Below are positions 32,903 through 40,722 of a stretch of DNA of 52,315 nt, piece after piece. A program made the position numbers and the translations under genes. Within the stretch, counting starts at the first letter, position 1. The number at the start of each line of letters is the position of its first letter. The DNA comes from Clostridiales bacterium (lineage in GTDB: Bacteria > Bacillota > Clostridia > Oscillospirales > Oscillospiraceae): assembly GCA_902363045.1 (NCBI GenBank), contig CABIYX010000006.1, forward strand, positions 1 through 52,315. Reading direction: 5' to 3'. The notes under the pieces were generated by a model. The model saw only the letters and a list, made by a program, of their open reading frames with translations, had not been told where the DNA came from and made no database searches.

Positions 32903-33584
32903 GGCGGAGCGGGCGGCTGAGATCGCCGCCCGGGAGGAGCTCTGTCAGGTGTGCCGCCTGCTGTACCAGCGGGGATACACCGTGGGCCACGATGGGAACG
33001 TGTCCCTCCGGCTGGGAGAGGACCAGATCCTGGTCACCCCCTCCGGGGTGGGAAAGGGGCGGCTGCGGCCTGAGATGCTGGTGAAGTGTACCCTGTCCGG
33101 GGAGGTGCTGGAGGGGGACCGGCACCCCTCCTCCGAGACGCCCATGCACCTGATGGTCTACCGGGAGCGCCCCGACGTCCGCGCCGTGGTCCACGCCCAT
33201 CCCCCCATGGCTACCGCCTTCGCCGTCTGCCGCCGTCCGCTGGGGGAGCGGTACCTCACCGAGACCGTCAGCGGCCTGGGGGAGGTGCCGGTGGCCCCCT
33301 TCGCCCTGCCCTCCACCCGGGAGGTGCCGGACAGCGTCCGCCCCTTTGTGCGGGACCACAGCGCGGTGCTGCTGGCCAACCACGGGGCCTTGGCCTGGGG
33401 GCCGGATCTCTGGTCCGCCTTTGACCGGATGGAGACGGTGGAGCAGACGGCCAGGATCTACGCCAATGTCCAGCTGCTGGGGGGCGGCGTGGAGCTGACG
33501 GAGGCTCAGACGGCGGCCCTGCTGGGGCTGGCGGGCCGGTACGCGGTCCTGGCGGGGCCCAGAACAGAGGAGGAGGGAGTATGA
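32886..33584 (+). CDS. Class II aldolase/adducin family aldolase (DHAP-shunt type candidate)
   Basis: About 232 residues from the GTG at 32886; a TTG at 32895 is an equal candidate and neither has a strong ribosome binding site, which suggests coupling to the upstream gene it overlaps by 17 bases. Zinc ligands H-x-H lie in [14 protein letters not shown] (about residue 103) with a third His in [11 protein letters not shown]. The catalytic-site SSETPMH is near residue 82. The family cleaves ketose or sugar 1-phosphates, releasing DHAP or glycolaldehyde-type aldehydes. The ATGA overlap with mtnA indicates cleavage of 5-methylthioribulose-1-phosphate or 5-deoxyribulose-1-phosphate, as in the DHAP shunt. 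L-fuculose-phosphate aldolase is the alternative. Confidence 0.85.
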   Translation: MRSLSEAERAAEIAAREELCQVCRLLYQRGYTVGHDGNVSLRLGEDQILVTPSGVGKGRLRPEMLVKCTLSGEVLEGDRHPSSETPMHLMVYRERPDVRAVVHAHPPMATAFAVCRRPLGERYLTETVSGLGEVPVAPFALPSTREVPDSVRPFVRDHSAVLLANHGALAWGPDLWSAFDRMETVEQTARIYANVQLLGGGVELTEAQTAALLGLAGRYAVLAGPRTEEEGV

Positions 33585-34657
33585 TGGCACAGAGCCAGTC
33601 GGAGAATGTCCGTCTGGGAGAGGACGGGGAGAGCGTGGTCCTGCTGGACCAGACGCGGCTGCCCGGCCGGGTGGAATACCGCGCGGTGAGGAAGCTGGAG
33701 GAGATGGTGGAGGCCATCCGGAGCCTCCGGGTGCGTGGCGCACCCGCCATCGGTATCTTTGCGGGGTTTTGCCTGTCCGCCCTGGCCCGCCAGATGGAGC
33801 GGGCTGGGCTGGACGCCCCCGAGCTTTTGAGAGAGCTGGAGCGAAAAGGAAAAACACTTGTCACCTCGCGCCCCACGGCGGTCAACCTCTCCTGGGCGGT
33901 GGAGCGTATGCTGGGCCGGGCCTCTGGGCTGGCGGAGGGCACTTCCCGGGAGCTGGCCGACGCCCTGGAGGCGGAGAGCCGGGCCATCCGCCGGGAGGAC
34001 GAGGAGATGTGCCGCGCCATCGCGGAGCACGGGCTCTCCCTGCTGAAGGCGGGGGACGGGGTGCTGACCCACTGCAATGCGGGGCCCCTGGCCACCTCCC
34101 GCTACGGCACCGCCCTGGGCCCCATCCTGCTGGCCCAGGAGCGTGGGATCCCCCTGCGGGTATTCGCCGACGAGACCCGGCCCCTGCTCCAGGGGGCGCG
34201 GCTCACCGCCTGGGAGCTGTGTCAGGCGGGGGTGGACGTCACCCTGATCTGTGACAATATGGCCTCTATGGTGATGAAGAACGGGTGGGCCCAGGCCTGC
34301 TTTGTGGGCTGTGACCGGGTGGCGGCCAACGGCGACGCCGCCAACAAGATCGGCACCAGCGGAGTGGCCATCCTGGCCAGGCACTACGGGATCCCCTTCT
34401 ATGTGCTGGGACCCACCTCCACCATCGACCTGAGCTGTCCCGACGGGGACCACATCCCCATCGAGCAGCGGGACCCGGAGGAGATCCGCTCCCTGTGGTA
34501 CCGGGAGCCCATGGCCCCCGCCGGGGTGAAGTGCTTCAACCCCGCCTTCGATGTCACCCACCACAGCCTGATCTCCGGCATCATCACGGAGAAGGGGATC
34601 TGCCGGCCCCCGTTTTCCCAGTCCCTGGCCGCGCTGTTTTCCGACGGGGCGCGCTGA
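33581..34657 (+). CDS. mtnA: S-methyl-5-thioribose-1-phosphate isomerase
   Basis: A 358-residue isomerase that converts 5-methylthioribose-1-phosphate (and 5-deoxyribose-1-phosphate) to the ribulose form. The eIF2B-like fold shows [14 protein letters not shown] near residue 50, the catalytic Cys in [20 protein letters not shown] (about 164) and the catalytic Asp in [17 protein letters not shown] (about 244). The 80-residue Cys-Asp spacing equals that of known MtnA enzymes. Its ATG overlaps the stop of the aldolase (ATGA). The classical salvage genes mtnB, mtnW/X, mtnC and mtnD are absent, which favours an aldolase-based route. Confidence 0.94.
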   Translation: MMAQSQSENVRLGEDGESVVLLDQTRLPGRVEYRAVRKLEEMVEAIRSLRVRGAPAIGIFAGFCLSALARQMERAGLDAPELLRELERKGKTLVTSRPTAVNLSWAVERMLGRASGLAEGTSRELADALEAESRAIRREDEEMCRAIAEHGLSLLKAGDGVLTHCNAGPLATSRYGTALGPILLAQERGIPLRVFADETRPLLQGARLTAWELCQAGVDVTLICDNMASMVMKNGWAQACFVGCDRVAANGDAANKIGTSGVAILARHYGIPFYVLGPTSTIDLSCPDGDHIPIEQRDPEEIRSLWYREPMAPAGVKCFNPAFDVTHHSLISGIITEKGICRPPFSQSLAALFSDGAR

Positions 34658-34671
34658 GTTCCCAAACACAC

Positions 34672-34709
34672 AAAAAATGTCCCCCTGCCGCAGCAGGGGG
34701 ACATTTTTT
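34672..34709. terminator. Bidirectional intrinsic terminator
   Basis: AAAAAATGTCCCCCTGC (34672-34688) pairs perfectly with the 17 bases 34693-34709 around a CGCA loop. It ends both mtnA and the convergent GH13 gene. Confidence 0.93.
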
Positions 34710-34713
34710 GATC

Positions 34714-36027
34714 TTACCGCTCCATTTTCCAGAAAAACGCGCTGTACGGGGGCAGCTGGCTCCCGCCGCCGAAGTCGTGCTGCTGGCCGGAGATCAGGTC
34801 CCAGGCCAGGCCGCAGCCCGCGTCGAAGTGGGCGGTATAGGGCTGGCTGTCCGCGTTGACCGCCACCAGGACCCGCTCCTCTTCCGTCCTGCGCTCGAAA
34901 ATGATCTGAAGGTTGGTGAGGAGCACATTCCGATAGCCGCCCTCCCGCAGGGCGGGGCTGCCCCTCCGGGCGGCGGCCAGCCGGGCGATCCAGCCGGTCA
35001 GGCTGTTCCACTCCGGCTTCTCCAGGGCGGGGCGGAGGCCGTCGTCGCTGCACGGGGCTTTTTCGCCGGGGATGCCCCACTCGCTGCCGTAGTACAGGGC
35101 GGGGGTCCCGGGCATCCCGAACAGGAGGGCGTAGGCCAGGGGGAGGTGGGCAGGGTCCCGCAGCTTGGAGGCGATGCGGGTGACGTCGTGGTTGTCCACG
35201 AAGGACAGCAGGTGGGCCCCCTTGTAGAGGGTCCAGGGCTCCGGCCCGTACTGGCGGGCCAGACTGTGGCCGATCTCGAACAGGTTGCGGTCGTTGAAAC
35301 TGGACCACAGGCCCTTGTAGCACTCGTAATTGGTCACCGAGTGGCACAGCTCCGGCCCTATCCAGAGGTTGTAGTCTCCGCCCAGGACCTCGCCCACCAG
35401 GGCGAAGTCCGGCTTCAGCGTCTGGGTGAAGGCCCGCAGGCGCTTCAGATAGCCGGTGGGGAGGCAGTAGGCCACATCCAGCCGCAGCCCGTCGATCCCG
35501 AACTGCTCCACCCAGCTTCGGATGGCCTGGAACTGGTGCTCCACCACGTCCGGGTTGTGGAGGTTCAGCTTGACCAGCTCGCCGTGTCCCTCCCAGTTTT
35601 CGTACCAGAAGCCGTCGCCCCAGTTGGTGTCGCCGTCGAAGTTCAGATAGAACCAGTCCCGATAGGGGCTGCCCCACTTCTTCTCCTGAACGTCCCGAAA
35701 GGCCCAGAAGCCCCGGCCCACATGGTGGAACACCCCGTCCAGCAGGACCCGGAGCCCGGCGTCGTGAAAGGCGCGGCACACCTGGGCCAGGTCCTCGTTG
35801 GTCCCCAGGCGGGGGTCCAGCCGGTTGTAGTCCCGGGTGTCGTAGCCGTGGCGGTCGCTGTCGAACACCGGATTGAGCAGGACGGCGTCCGCCCCCAGCC
35901 GCTTGATATGCTCCACCCAGTCCAGCAGCCGGAGGATGCGGCGGGCAGCGCGCCCGTCGTTCTCCGCCGGTGCGCCGCACAGGCCCAGGGGATAGATCTG
36001 ATAGAGGATCGCTTGGTCAAACCACAT
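34714..36027 (-). CDS. GH13 alpha-amylase family glycosidase
   Basis: A 437-residue cytoplasmic (no signal peptide) GH13 enzyme from ATG 36027, with GGAG eight bases upstream; a GTG nine bases earlier overlaps that site. The TIM-barrel motifs are present: LLDGVFHHVG (region I), GIDGLRLDVAYCL with the nucleophile Asp (region II), ALVGEVLGG with the acid/base Glu (region III) and SFVDNHDVTRI (region IV). It would cleave alpha-glucosidic bonds in maltodextrins or cyclodextrins. The exact specificity cannot be read from the sequence. A leader of about 160 bases separates it from its promoter. Confidence 0.93.
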   Translation of the reverse strand: MWFDQAILYQIYPLGLCGAPAENDGRAARRILRLLDWVEHIKRLGADAVLLNPVFDSDRHGYDTRDYNRLDPRLGTNEDLAQVCRAFHDAGLRVLLDGVFHHVGRGFWAFRDVQEKKWGSPYRDWFYLNFDGDTNWGDGFWYENWEGHGELVKLNLHNPDVVEHQFQAIRSWVEQFGIDGLRLDVAYCLPTGYLKRLRAFTQTLKPDFALVGEVLGGDYNLWIGPELCHSVTNYECYKGLWSSFNDRNLFEIGHSLARQYGPEPWTLYKGAHLLSFVDNHDVTRIASKLRDPAHLPLAYALLFGMPGTPALYYGSEWGIPGEKAPCSDDGLRPALEKPEWNSLTGWIARLAAARRGSPALREGGYRNVLLTNLQIIFERRTEEERVLVAVNADSQPYTAHFDAGCGLAWDLISGQQHDFGGGSQLPPYSAFFWKMER

Positions 36028-36194
36028 ATTGGACACTCCTTTTGCCCCCCGGCCGGGTCGCTCCGGCGGAGAGGCACGTTGATCGCACAGCGCGCCCAGG
36101 CGGGCGCGGGGAAAAAGACAGGGCGGGCCCCGCCGGGTCCGCCCTGTGGAACGGCGGCAGAGCCGCCGCCGGGTATGCCGTGTGACATACTGAC

Positions 36195-36222
36195 ATTATA
36201 CAGTTTTTCCCTGAAAAATCAA
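36195..36222 (-). promoter_or_regulatory. Promoter of the GH13 gene
   Basis: On the minus strand TTGATT (36222-36217), a 16-base spacer and consensus TATAAT (36200-36195). The leader (36028-36188) is GC-rich with several small hairpins but no recognised riboswitch. Confidence 0.7.
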
Positions 36223-36246
36223 GAAAAAGGTGGAGGGTCCGAGGGG

Positions 36247-36324
36247 TCACTGCTTGGTCAGATAGGGGAGGACCAGTGTGACCAGCGCGATCACCAGCAG
36301 CAGGATACGGTTGAAGCGGTCCAT
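36247..36324 (-). CDS. 25-residue single-span membrane peptide
   Basis: The ORF reads MDRFNRILLLVIALVTLVLP followed by YLTKQ: basic N-terminus, one hydrophobic helix of about 15-17 residues, short tail. AAAGGAGA lies six bases upstream of the ATG at 36324, and a consensus-like promoter (TTGACA-17-TATCCT) lies 36 bases further upstream. It is separate from the ABC operon that ends at 36440, because a terminator lies between, and it may read through towards the GH13 gene. I do not recognise it. Small hydrophobic peptides of this kind include regulators of membrane proteins and type I toxins; neither role is shown. Confidence 0.65.
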   Translation of the reverse strand: MDRFNRILLLVIALVTLVLPYLTKQ

Positions 36325-36359
36325 AGGCGGTCTCCTTTCCGGAACTTTGATCCAGATTT

Positions 36360-36388
36360 AGGATACCACAAAAATACAGGGCTGTCAA
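36360..36388 (-). promoter_or_regulatory. Promoter of the 25-residue peptide gene
   Basis: On the minus strand TTGACA (36388-36383), 17 bases and TATCCT (36365-36360). The -35 box is in the loop of the ABC operon's terminator hairpin (arms 36401-36408 and 36375-36382), so the promoter and terminator share the same bases. Confidence 0.7.
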
Positions 36389-36408
36389 TTTGAATAAAGC
36401 GCCCTGTA
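36370..36408 (-). terminator. Intrinsic terminator of the NitT/TauT-type ABC operon
   Basis: On the minus strand TACAGGGC (36408-36401) pairs with GCCCTGTA (36382-36375) around an 18-base loop and is followed by TTTTT. It lies about 30 bases after the ATPase gene stop. The same inverted repeat also brackets the -35 box of the next promoter, so it might act as an operator too. Confidence 0.65.
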
Positions 36409-36439
36409 AAATTTGAAACAAAATCGTGAAAACGACGGG

Positions 36440-37033
36440 TCAGCTCCGGCCGTCCGCGAGGCGGAGCGGGGGGCCGTCCAAACAGATCACCCGGTCGGCC
36501 AGGGAGCAGACCAGGGCCTCGTGGCTGGACAGGAGGACCGGGGTGTCCAGGGCGCGGAGGGCCTCCATCAGGCGGCGGATCCGGGCGGGGTCCACCCCGG
36601 TGAAGGGCTCGTCCAGCAGATAGAGCCGTCCCCCCAGGGCCAGGGCCCGGACCAGGGCTAGGCGGCGGCGCATCCCGCCTGACAGGGAGGCGGGAAGACT
36701 GCCCTCCTCGCCGGTGAGCCCGGCCAGGTCCAGCCACCGGGGGACCTCCGCCCAGCGGACCTGTGGGAGCGCATCCGTCAGGTGCTGCTCCACCGTGCGC
36801 CAGGGGAACAGGCGGTCCTCCTGAAAGAGCAGGACGGTCTCCCGGGGGGGCGGGGCCTGGATCCGGCCGCTCCGGGGGCGCTCCAGTCCGGCCAGACAGC
36901 GCAGTAGGGTAGTCTTGCCGCAGCCGGAGGGGCCGGACAGGACGGTGACGCCCCGCTCCGGCAGGGTGAGGGAGAGGTCCTCCAGCACCCGCTTCTCCCC
37001 GTAGGAGAGGGTGAGGTGGGAGACGGAGATCAC
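36440..37033 (-). CDS. ABC transporter ATPase, NitT/TauT family
   Basis: A 197-residue ATPase from GTG 37033 (GGGGGGAG upstream). Walker A is [13 protein letters not shown] near residue 35, the signature is [20 protein letters not shown] near 115 and Walker B is [12 protein letters not shown] near 138. The H-loop is in LLSSHEAL. It is short, lacking the regulatory C-terminus, as usual for SsuB/TauB-type ATPases. The GTG overlaps the permease stop (GTGA). It is the last gene of a Crp-regulator/ABC cassette. Confidence 0.9.
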   Translation of the reverse strand: MISVSHLTLSYGEKRVLEDLSLTLPERGVTVLSGPSGCGKTTLLRCLAGLERPRSGRIQAPPPRETVLLFQEDRLFPWRTVEQHLTDALPQVRWAEVPRWLDLAGLTGEEGSLPASLSGGMRRRLALVRALALGGRLYLLDEPFTGVDPARIRRLMEALRALDTPVLLSSHEALVCSLADRVICLDGPPLRLADGRS

Positions 37034-37812
37034 AGTCCACTCCCCCCTTCCGGATGGCGGATAAGCCGGGTCAGCGCCCGCTCCATGAGTAGGCTGAGGA
37101 GAATGACCGCCGCCGTCCAGGCGAAGAGGTCCGCAGTCTCGAAGGCCTGCTTGGCCCGGCTGATCTGGGCGCCGATGCCCAGCCGGGGGAGGCAGAGGAC
37201 CTCGGCGGCCACGCCGGACTTCCAGGCCAGCCCCATGGCGTTGGCGGCGGCGGAGCGCAGATAGGGGCGCAGGGAGGGGAGGTACACCAGGCGGACCGTC
37301 TTCCAGCGGGAGAAGCGGTAGGCCCGGGCCAGCTCCAGCAGCTGCCCGTCGGTGGCCCGGAGCCCCTGGGTCACGTTCTCCCACACCACCGGGAGGACCA
37401 TCAGCCCGGCGATCACCGCCGGGACCAGGTCCCGGCCGGTCCACAGCAGTACCAGCAGGATGAAGGAGACCACCGGCGTGGCCCGGATGATCCGAATGAC
37501 GGGGGCGAACAGGCGGCGGCACCAGGGACTGGCGCAGGCGAGGGCGGCCAGCAGGACGCCCAGGGCCGCGCCGCCCGCCATCCCCGCCGCGACGCGGGCC
37601 AGGGAGGCGAGAGCGGTCCACCAGAATTCCGGGGACCGGGCCAGGCGGAACAGGACCAGCAGCACCGTGGCGGGATAGGGGAGAAGCAGCTCGTTGCCCC
37701 GGCCCTCCACATGGAGCTCCACCAGCCAGGCCCCAAGCTGCCAGACCCCCAGCCAGAAGGCCGGGGGCAGCAGCAGGGACAGGGCGCGGTCCAGGCGGTC
37801 AGGACACGCCAT
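37030..37812 (-). CDS. ABC transporter permease, NitT/TauT family
   Basis: About 260 residues from ATG 37812, inside the end of the binding-protein gene (14-base overlap); an ATG at 37827 is an alternative. About six transmembrane helices are seen (for example [13 protein letters not shown] and [17 protein letters not shown]). The EAA-like cytoplasmic loop is [20 protein letters not shown]. SsuC/TauC-type permeases work as homodimers with one ATPase pair. The substrate is unknown; family members take up sulfonates, nitrate, riboflavin or pyrimidine precursors. Confidence 0.87.
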   Translation of the reverse strand: MACPDRLDRALSLLLPPAFWLGVWQLGAWLVELHVEGRGNELLLPYPATVLLVLFRLARSPEFWWTALASLARVAAGMAGGAALGVLLAALACASPWCRRLFAPVIRIIRATPVVSFILLVLLWTGRDLVPAVIAGLMVLPVVWENVTQGLRATDGQLLELARAYRFSRWKTVRLVYLPSLRPYLRSAAANAMGLAWKSGVAAEVLCLPRLGIGAQISRAKQAFETADLFAWTAAVILLSLLMERALTRLIRHPEGGSGL

Positions 37813-38878
37813 AGTAGAAGGAGTCATAGGGGAGCGCGCCGCCGATGGAGGCGGGGTCGGCGTCATAGAGGACTTGGTAATAGTCCTCCAGCACCGACTT
37901 CATTTCTTCTCCAGTGAGGCACACCAGATTGCACTGGGGGATGGCGGACTTGGCAATTGCGGCGTTGGGGGTGATGCCGTACTGGGCTACCAGCTGGGCG
38001 GCGTCCTCCAGGTTGGCGGGGTCGGACATATAGGCGATGGAGTCCTGATAGGCGGTCAGGAAGTGTTCCACCCCCTGGGGGTTCTCCTCGATATAGTCGG
38101 TGCGGGCCACGATGCAGCCCATGGCCAGCTGACCGCTGCTCACCTTGGACCACTCCTCGGTGAGGGAGAGGGCCTGCCGCACCCCGGAGTCCTGGAGCAT
38201 CAGGGCGGTGGCGGCGGGGACTGGGAGCATACAGACGCCGTCCTCAGAGGAGGCCATCTTGGCGGTGACCTCCTGGGCGGTCATCCACTGGACGTCCACC
38301 CCGGCGGGGTCCACCCCGTTTTCTGTGAGCAGGTGGTTGAGCACAAACTCCGGGTTGGCCCCCTGTCCGGTGGCGTAGACGGTCTTGCCCGCCAGGTCGG
38401 CCATGGACTGGACAGAGTCCCCCTTCTCCAGGATGTAGAGCACCCCCAGGGTGTTCACCGCCAGCACCTGGACGGCCCCCTCGGACTTGGCGGACAGGCT
38501 GGCGGCCACGTTGGTGGCCACGGCGGCGATGTCCGCCTCCCCGTTGATGAGGGCGCTGGAGACCAGCTGATTGTCCGCCTCCACGGTGGCGGCGTTGATG
38601 GCGGGAGCCGCCTCACCGTTGGCGACGGCCTCGGGGGTGACAGCTTCGTTGTCCGCCATCAGCTTGGCGGCCCCCACGCCGGTGGGGCCGGAGAGGACCA
38701 TCAGATTGGGCAGCACATAGCTGTCAGCGGAGGCGGCCCCGGAGCTGGCGGAGCCGGACTGGGAGGCGGAGGAGCTTCCAGAGGCAGAGGGGGCGTCCTT
38801 CCCGCCGCCGCAGCCAGCCAGGGCGGACACCATCAGGGCGCCGCACAGGAGCAGAGACAGTTGCTTGTTCAGTTTCAT
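37799..38878 (-). CDS. ABC transporter substrate-binding lipoprotein, NitT/TauT family
   Basis: A 359-residue lipoprotein from ATG 38878 (GGAAAGGAAG upstream). The signal ends in the lipobox SALAGC at about residue 20. A Gly/Ser/Ala-rich linker (about 24-50) leads to a NMT1/SsuA-type periplasmic-binding fold: LPNLMVLSGPTGVGAAKLMA, then LISSALINGEADIAAV-like hinge sequence and GKTVYATGQGANPEFVLNHL near 165. It captures the ligand outside the membrane. It lies directly downstream of a Crp/Fnr gene. Confidence 0.9.
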   Translation of the reverse strand: MKLNKQLSLLLCGALMVSALAGCGGGKDAPSASGSSSASQSGSASSGAASADSYVLPNLMVLSGPTGVGAAKLMADNEAVTPEAVANGEAAPAINAATVEADNQLVSSALINGEADIAAVATNVAASLSAKSEGAVQVLAVNTLGVLYILEKGDSVQSMADLAGKTVYATGQGANPEFVLNHLLTENGVDPAGVDVQWMTAQEVTAKMASSEDGVCMLPVPAATALMLQDSGVRQALSLTEEWSKVSSGQLAMGCIVARTDYIEENPQGVEHFLTAYQDSIAYMSDPANLEDAAQLVAQYGITPNAAIAKSAIPQCNLVCLTGEEMKSVLEDYYQVLYDADPASIGGALPYDSFYYGVS

Positions 38879-38923
38879 TTGGATCTTCCTTTCCAATGTT
38901 GTTTTTTCGCGCTGTCTGGGGTC

Positions 38924-39583
38924 TTACAGTACACCCTCCAGCCCCGCCGGGTCCAGAACGTACATGGACTTGCCCTCCCGGCGGATGAGCCGCGCATCCT
39001 CCAGGGCCTGGAAGGCCCGGTACAGGGAGGCGCGGCTGATGCCCAGGCGCTTGGCCAGGTCGGTGGCGGACAGGCGCAGTGGCTCGCCGGAGGGGAGGGT
39101 CAGCAGATACCGGGCCAGCTTCCCCTCCGCGCCGGTCTGGGCCACCGAGCGCAGCCGCCCGGACAGGAACCGGACGCGCCCGGTGAGGTACCGGAGGTAG
39201 TTGCGGCGGAGGAGAGGCTCCTCCCCCAGCAGGCGGTCCAGGGTCTCCTGAGGGAGAAACAGGACCCGGCAGGGGGAGCGGGCGGTGAGGACAGCGGCGA
39301 ACTCCGGCGCGTCGTTGTAGAGGGCGGCCGCGCCGAAGAGCTCCCCGGCCCGCAGCAGGCTGACGGACAGGGAGCCGTTGGTCACCTGGACCTGTCCGGC
39401 GAGGAGCACGCCCAGGCTGCGCCGGAACTGGCTGGGTCCATAGAGCAGGTCCCCGGCGGCGAAGGACTCGAGCGTGACGCCGGGCAGGGCGGGCAGGCGG
39501 CGGAGCAGGGCGTCCTCCGCCCCCAGGAACAGGGGACAGCGGCCCAGGAGGGCGCGCTCCTGCTCAGAGAGTTCCGGGGCCAT
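38924..39583 (-). CDS. Crp/Fnr family transcriptional regulator
   Basis: A 219-residue regulator. The N-terminal cyclic-nucleotide-binding-like beta-roll (about residues 20-125, with SFAAGDLLYG and LLRAGELFGAAALYN) is joined by a long helix to a winged HTH_Crp domain, where SATDLAKRLGISRASLYRAF (about 171-190) is the recognition region. No Cys cluster for an Fnr-type iron-sulfur centre is present. It starts at ATG 39583 after AAGGAGGG. Forty-five bases separate it from the binding-protein gene, so it probably heads and controls the ABC operon. Confidence 0.9.
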   Translation of the reverse strand: MAPELSEQERALLGRCPLFLGAEDALLRRLPALPGVTLESFAAGDLLYGPSQFRRSLGVLLAGQVQVTNGSLSVSLLRAGELFGAAALYNDAPEFAAVLTARSPCRVLFLPQETLDRLLGEEPLLRRNYLRYLTGRVRFLSGRLRSVAQTGAEGKLARYLLTLPSGEPLRLSATDLAKRLGISRASLYRAFQALEDARLIRREGKSMYVLDPAGLEGVL

Positions 39584-39607
39584 GGGCGGGCCCTCCTTTC
39601 TAAAAAG

Positions 39608-39623
39608 TGTCTTATTTGAGACA
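39608..39623. promoter_or_regulatory. Crp-type operator upstream of the Crp/Fnr gene
   Basis: TGTCT (39608-39612), six bases and AGACA (39619-39623) form an interrupted palindrome of the size and layout of Crp/Fnr sites. It lies 24 bases upstream of the regulator's start codon and in the gap to the divergent gene at 39703. Autoregulation by the Crp/Fnr protein is likely. Confidence 0.5.
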
Positions 39624-39702
39624 AATTGAATATACCACGGACAGGCGCAAAGGTCAACCCCGGGACATAGGATGGTGGGAGATCATACAGGGAGGGATGG
39701 AG

Positions 39703-39975
39703 ATGACCGATCACTGTGGACCGGGGCGGCGGAAAAGCCAGGCCGGCCGGCGCCCGGACCCGGAGGAGATGCTGGCCAAGGTGCAGGCCGCCGCGGAGGA
39801 GATGACCATGCGGCGCTATGTCCATACGGCGCCGGAGGCGCGGCCCTGCTGTCAGGAGCCCTGTCTGGCGGCGCTCCTGGGGGAGCTGAACCAGATCCAG
39901 GACCACCAGAACCAGATCCTGGCGGAGCTGCTGCGCGCCCTGGAGCGGGTGGCCGCCGCGCTGGAGGCGCGGTAG
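39703..39975 (+). CDS. Small cysteine-containing helical protein, unknown
   Basis: A 90-residue protein from ATG 39703, with GGAGGG seven bases upstream; the frame is open further upstream but without a better start. Features: a basic N-terminus (GPGRRKSQAGRRPDPEEML), a CCxxPC cluster (PCCQEPCLAALL, about residues 53-64) and a C-terminal heptad-like helix (ELNQIQDHQNQILAELLRAL) that may be a coiled coil. I do not recognise the family. It is divergent from the Crp regulator and shares its upstream region. Confidence 0.6.
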   Translation: MTDHCGPGRRKSQAGRRPDPEEMLAKVQAAAEEMTMRRYVHTAPEARPCCQEPCLAALLGELNQIQDHQNQILAELLRALERVAAALEAR

Positions 39976-39992
39976 CGGGGGTCCGGGCGCAG

Positions 39993-40029
39993 AAAATCCC
40001 GCCTGCCGTACTGCGGCAGACGGGATTTT
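39993..40029. terminator. Bidirectional intrinsic terminator
   Basis: AAAATCCCGCCTGCCG pairs, with one mismatch, with CGGCAGACGGGATTTT, followed by more T. It separates the convergent genes ending at 39975 and 40041. Confidence 0.85.
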
Positions 40030-40040
40030 TTCGGATCAAG

Positions 40041-40673
40041 TTACGGCTGGTCCGCGTCCAGGCGGGTCTTGAAGTAGCTGTCGGCGCAGTAGATGGCGGC
40101 CACAGGGTTGTTGCCGGTGGCCCGGTCCTTGGCTACCAGGGTGGTGACCGGGGCCTGGGAATAGCGGTAGAACAGGGAGTCGTGGCCCACGCACAGACCC
40201 AGGCAGATGTTGAACTGGGTCTCCGCCCGGTTGAGGAGCTCCGCCTGGGCGATGGGGTTGCACATCACCTCGTAGGTCCCGGGGCGGACCCGGTACTCCG
40301 GCGGCACCCCAACCTGGTCCTTAGGGATGGAGCCCGTCTTGCAGATGACAGAGGCTACCTGGAAGCCGTTCCGGCGCAGGACCCGGTCCACCACCTCGGC
40401 CTCCCGGTGCAGACCGGCGCAGAAGGCCAGCCCCAGCCGGGTATAGCCCATGCGCCTGGAAAACTCCACCACCTCCCGCAGGCGGGGCCAGCGGCAGTAG
40501 CCGATGGCCTCGGTGGCGGCGCTGGCAACAAAAAAGTCGTGGTTCTCCGGCTTGAAGTACTCCTCCAGGACGGAGTCGAAGAAGGCGGGGTCCCGCATGG
40601 GACAGTTTTTCGGAAGCTTGTCCAGCTGTCCGGAGCGGCAGGCCTCGATGGTGCAGGACGCGCAGGTGAACAT
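40041..40673 (-). CDS. DUF1847 family (predicted metal-binding) protein
   Basis: A 210-residue cytoplasmic protein. The N-terminus has clustered cysteines (CASCTIEAC at residues 4-12, then NCPMRDP). Further conserved positions are GLAFCAGLHREAEVV, SVICKTGSIPK, MCNPIAQAELLN, GLCVGHDSLFYRYSQAPVTT and KDRATGNNP, the pattern of DUF1847. The cysteines suggest an iron-sulfur or zinc site. It starts after AAGGAGGAAC and lies 49 bases downstream of the fumarase beta-subunit gene on the same strand, so it is probably in that operon. No function is established. Confidence 0.85.
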   Translation of the reverse strand: MFTCASCTIEACRSGQLDKLPKNCPMRDPAFFDSVLEEYFKPENHDFFVASAATEAIGYCRWPRLREVVEFSRRMGYTRLGLAFCAGLHREAEVVDRVLRRNGFQVASVICKTGSIPKDQVGVPPEYRVRPGTYEVMCNPIAQAELLNRAETQFNICLGLCVGHDSLFYRYSQAPVTTLVAKDRATGNNPVAAIYCADSYFKTRLDADQP

Positions 40674-40722
40674 GGGAGTTCCTCCTTCTTTTTTCTAAAT
40701 GTAAAAAATTGAGGGGACAGCG

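Noticed and set aside
36028..36190. Riboswitch in the leader of the GH13 gene
   Set aside because: Several GC hairpins are present, but no conserved riboswitch core could be recognised and simple GC-rich folding explains them.
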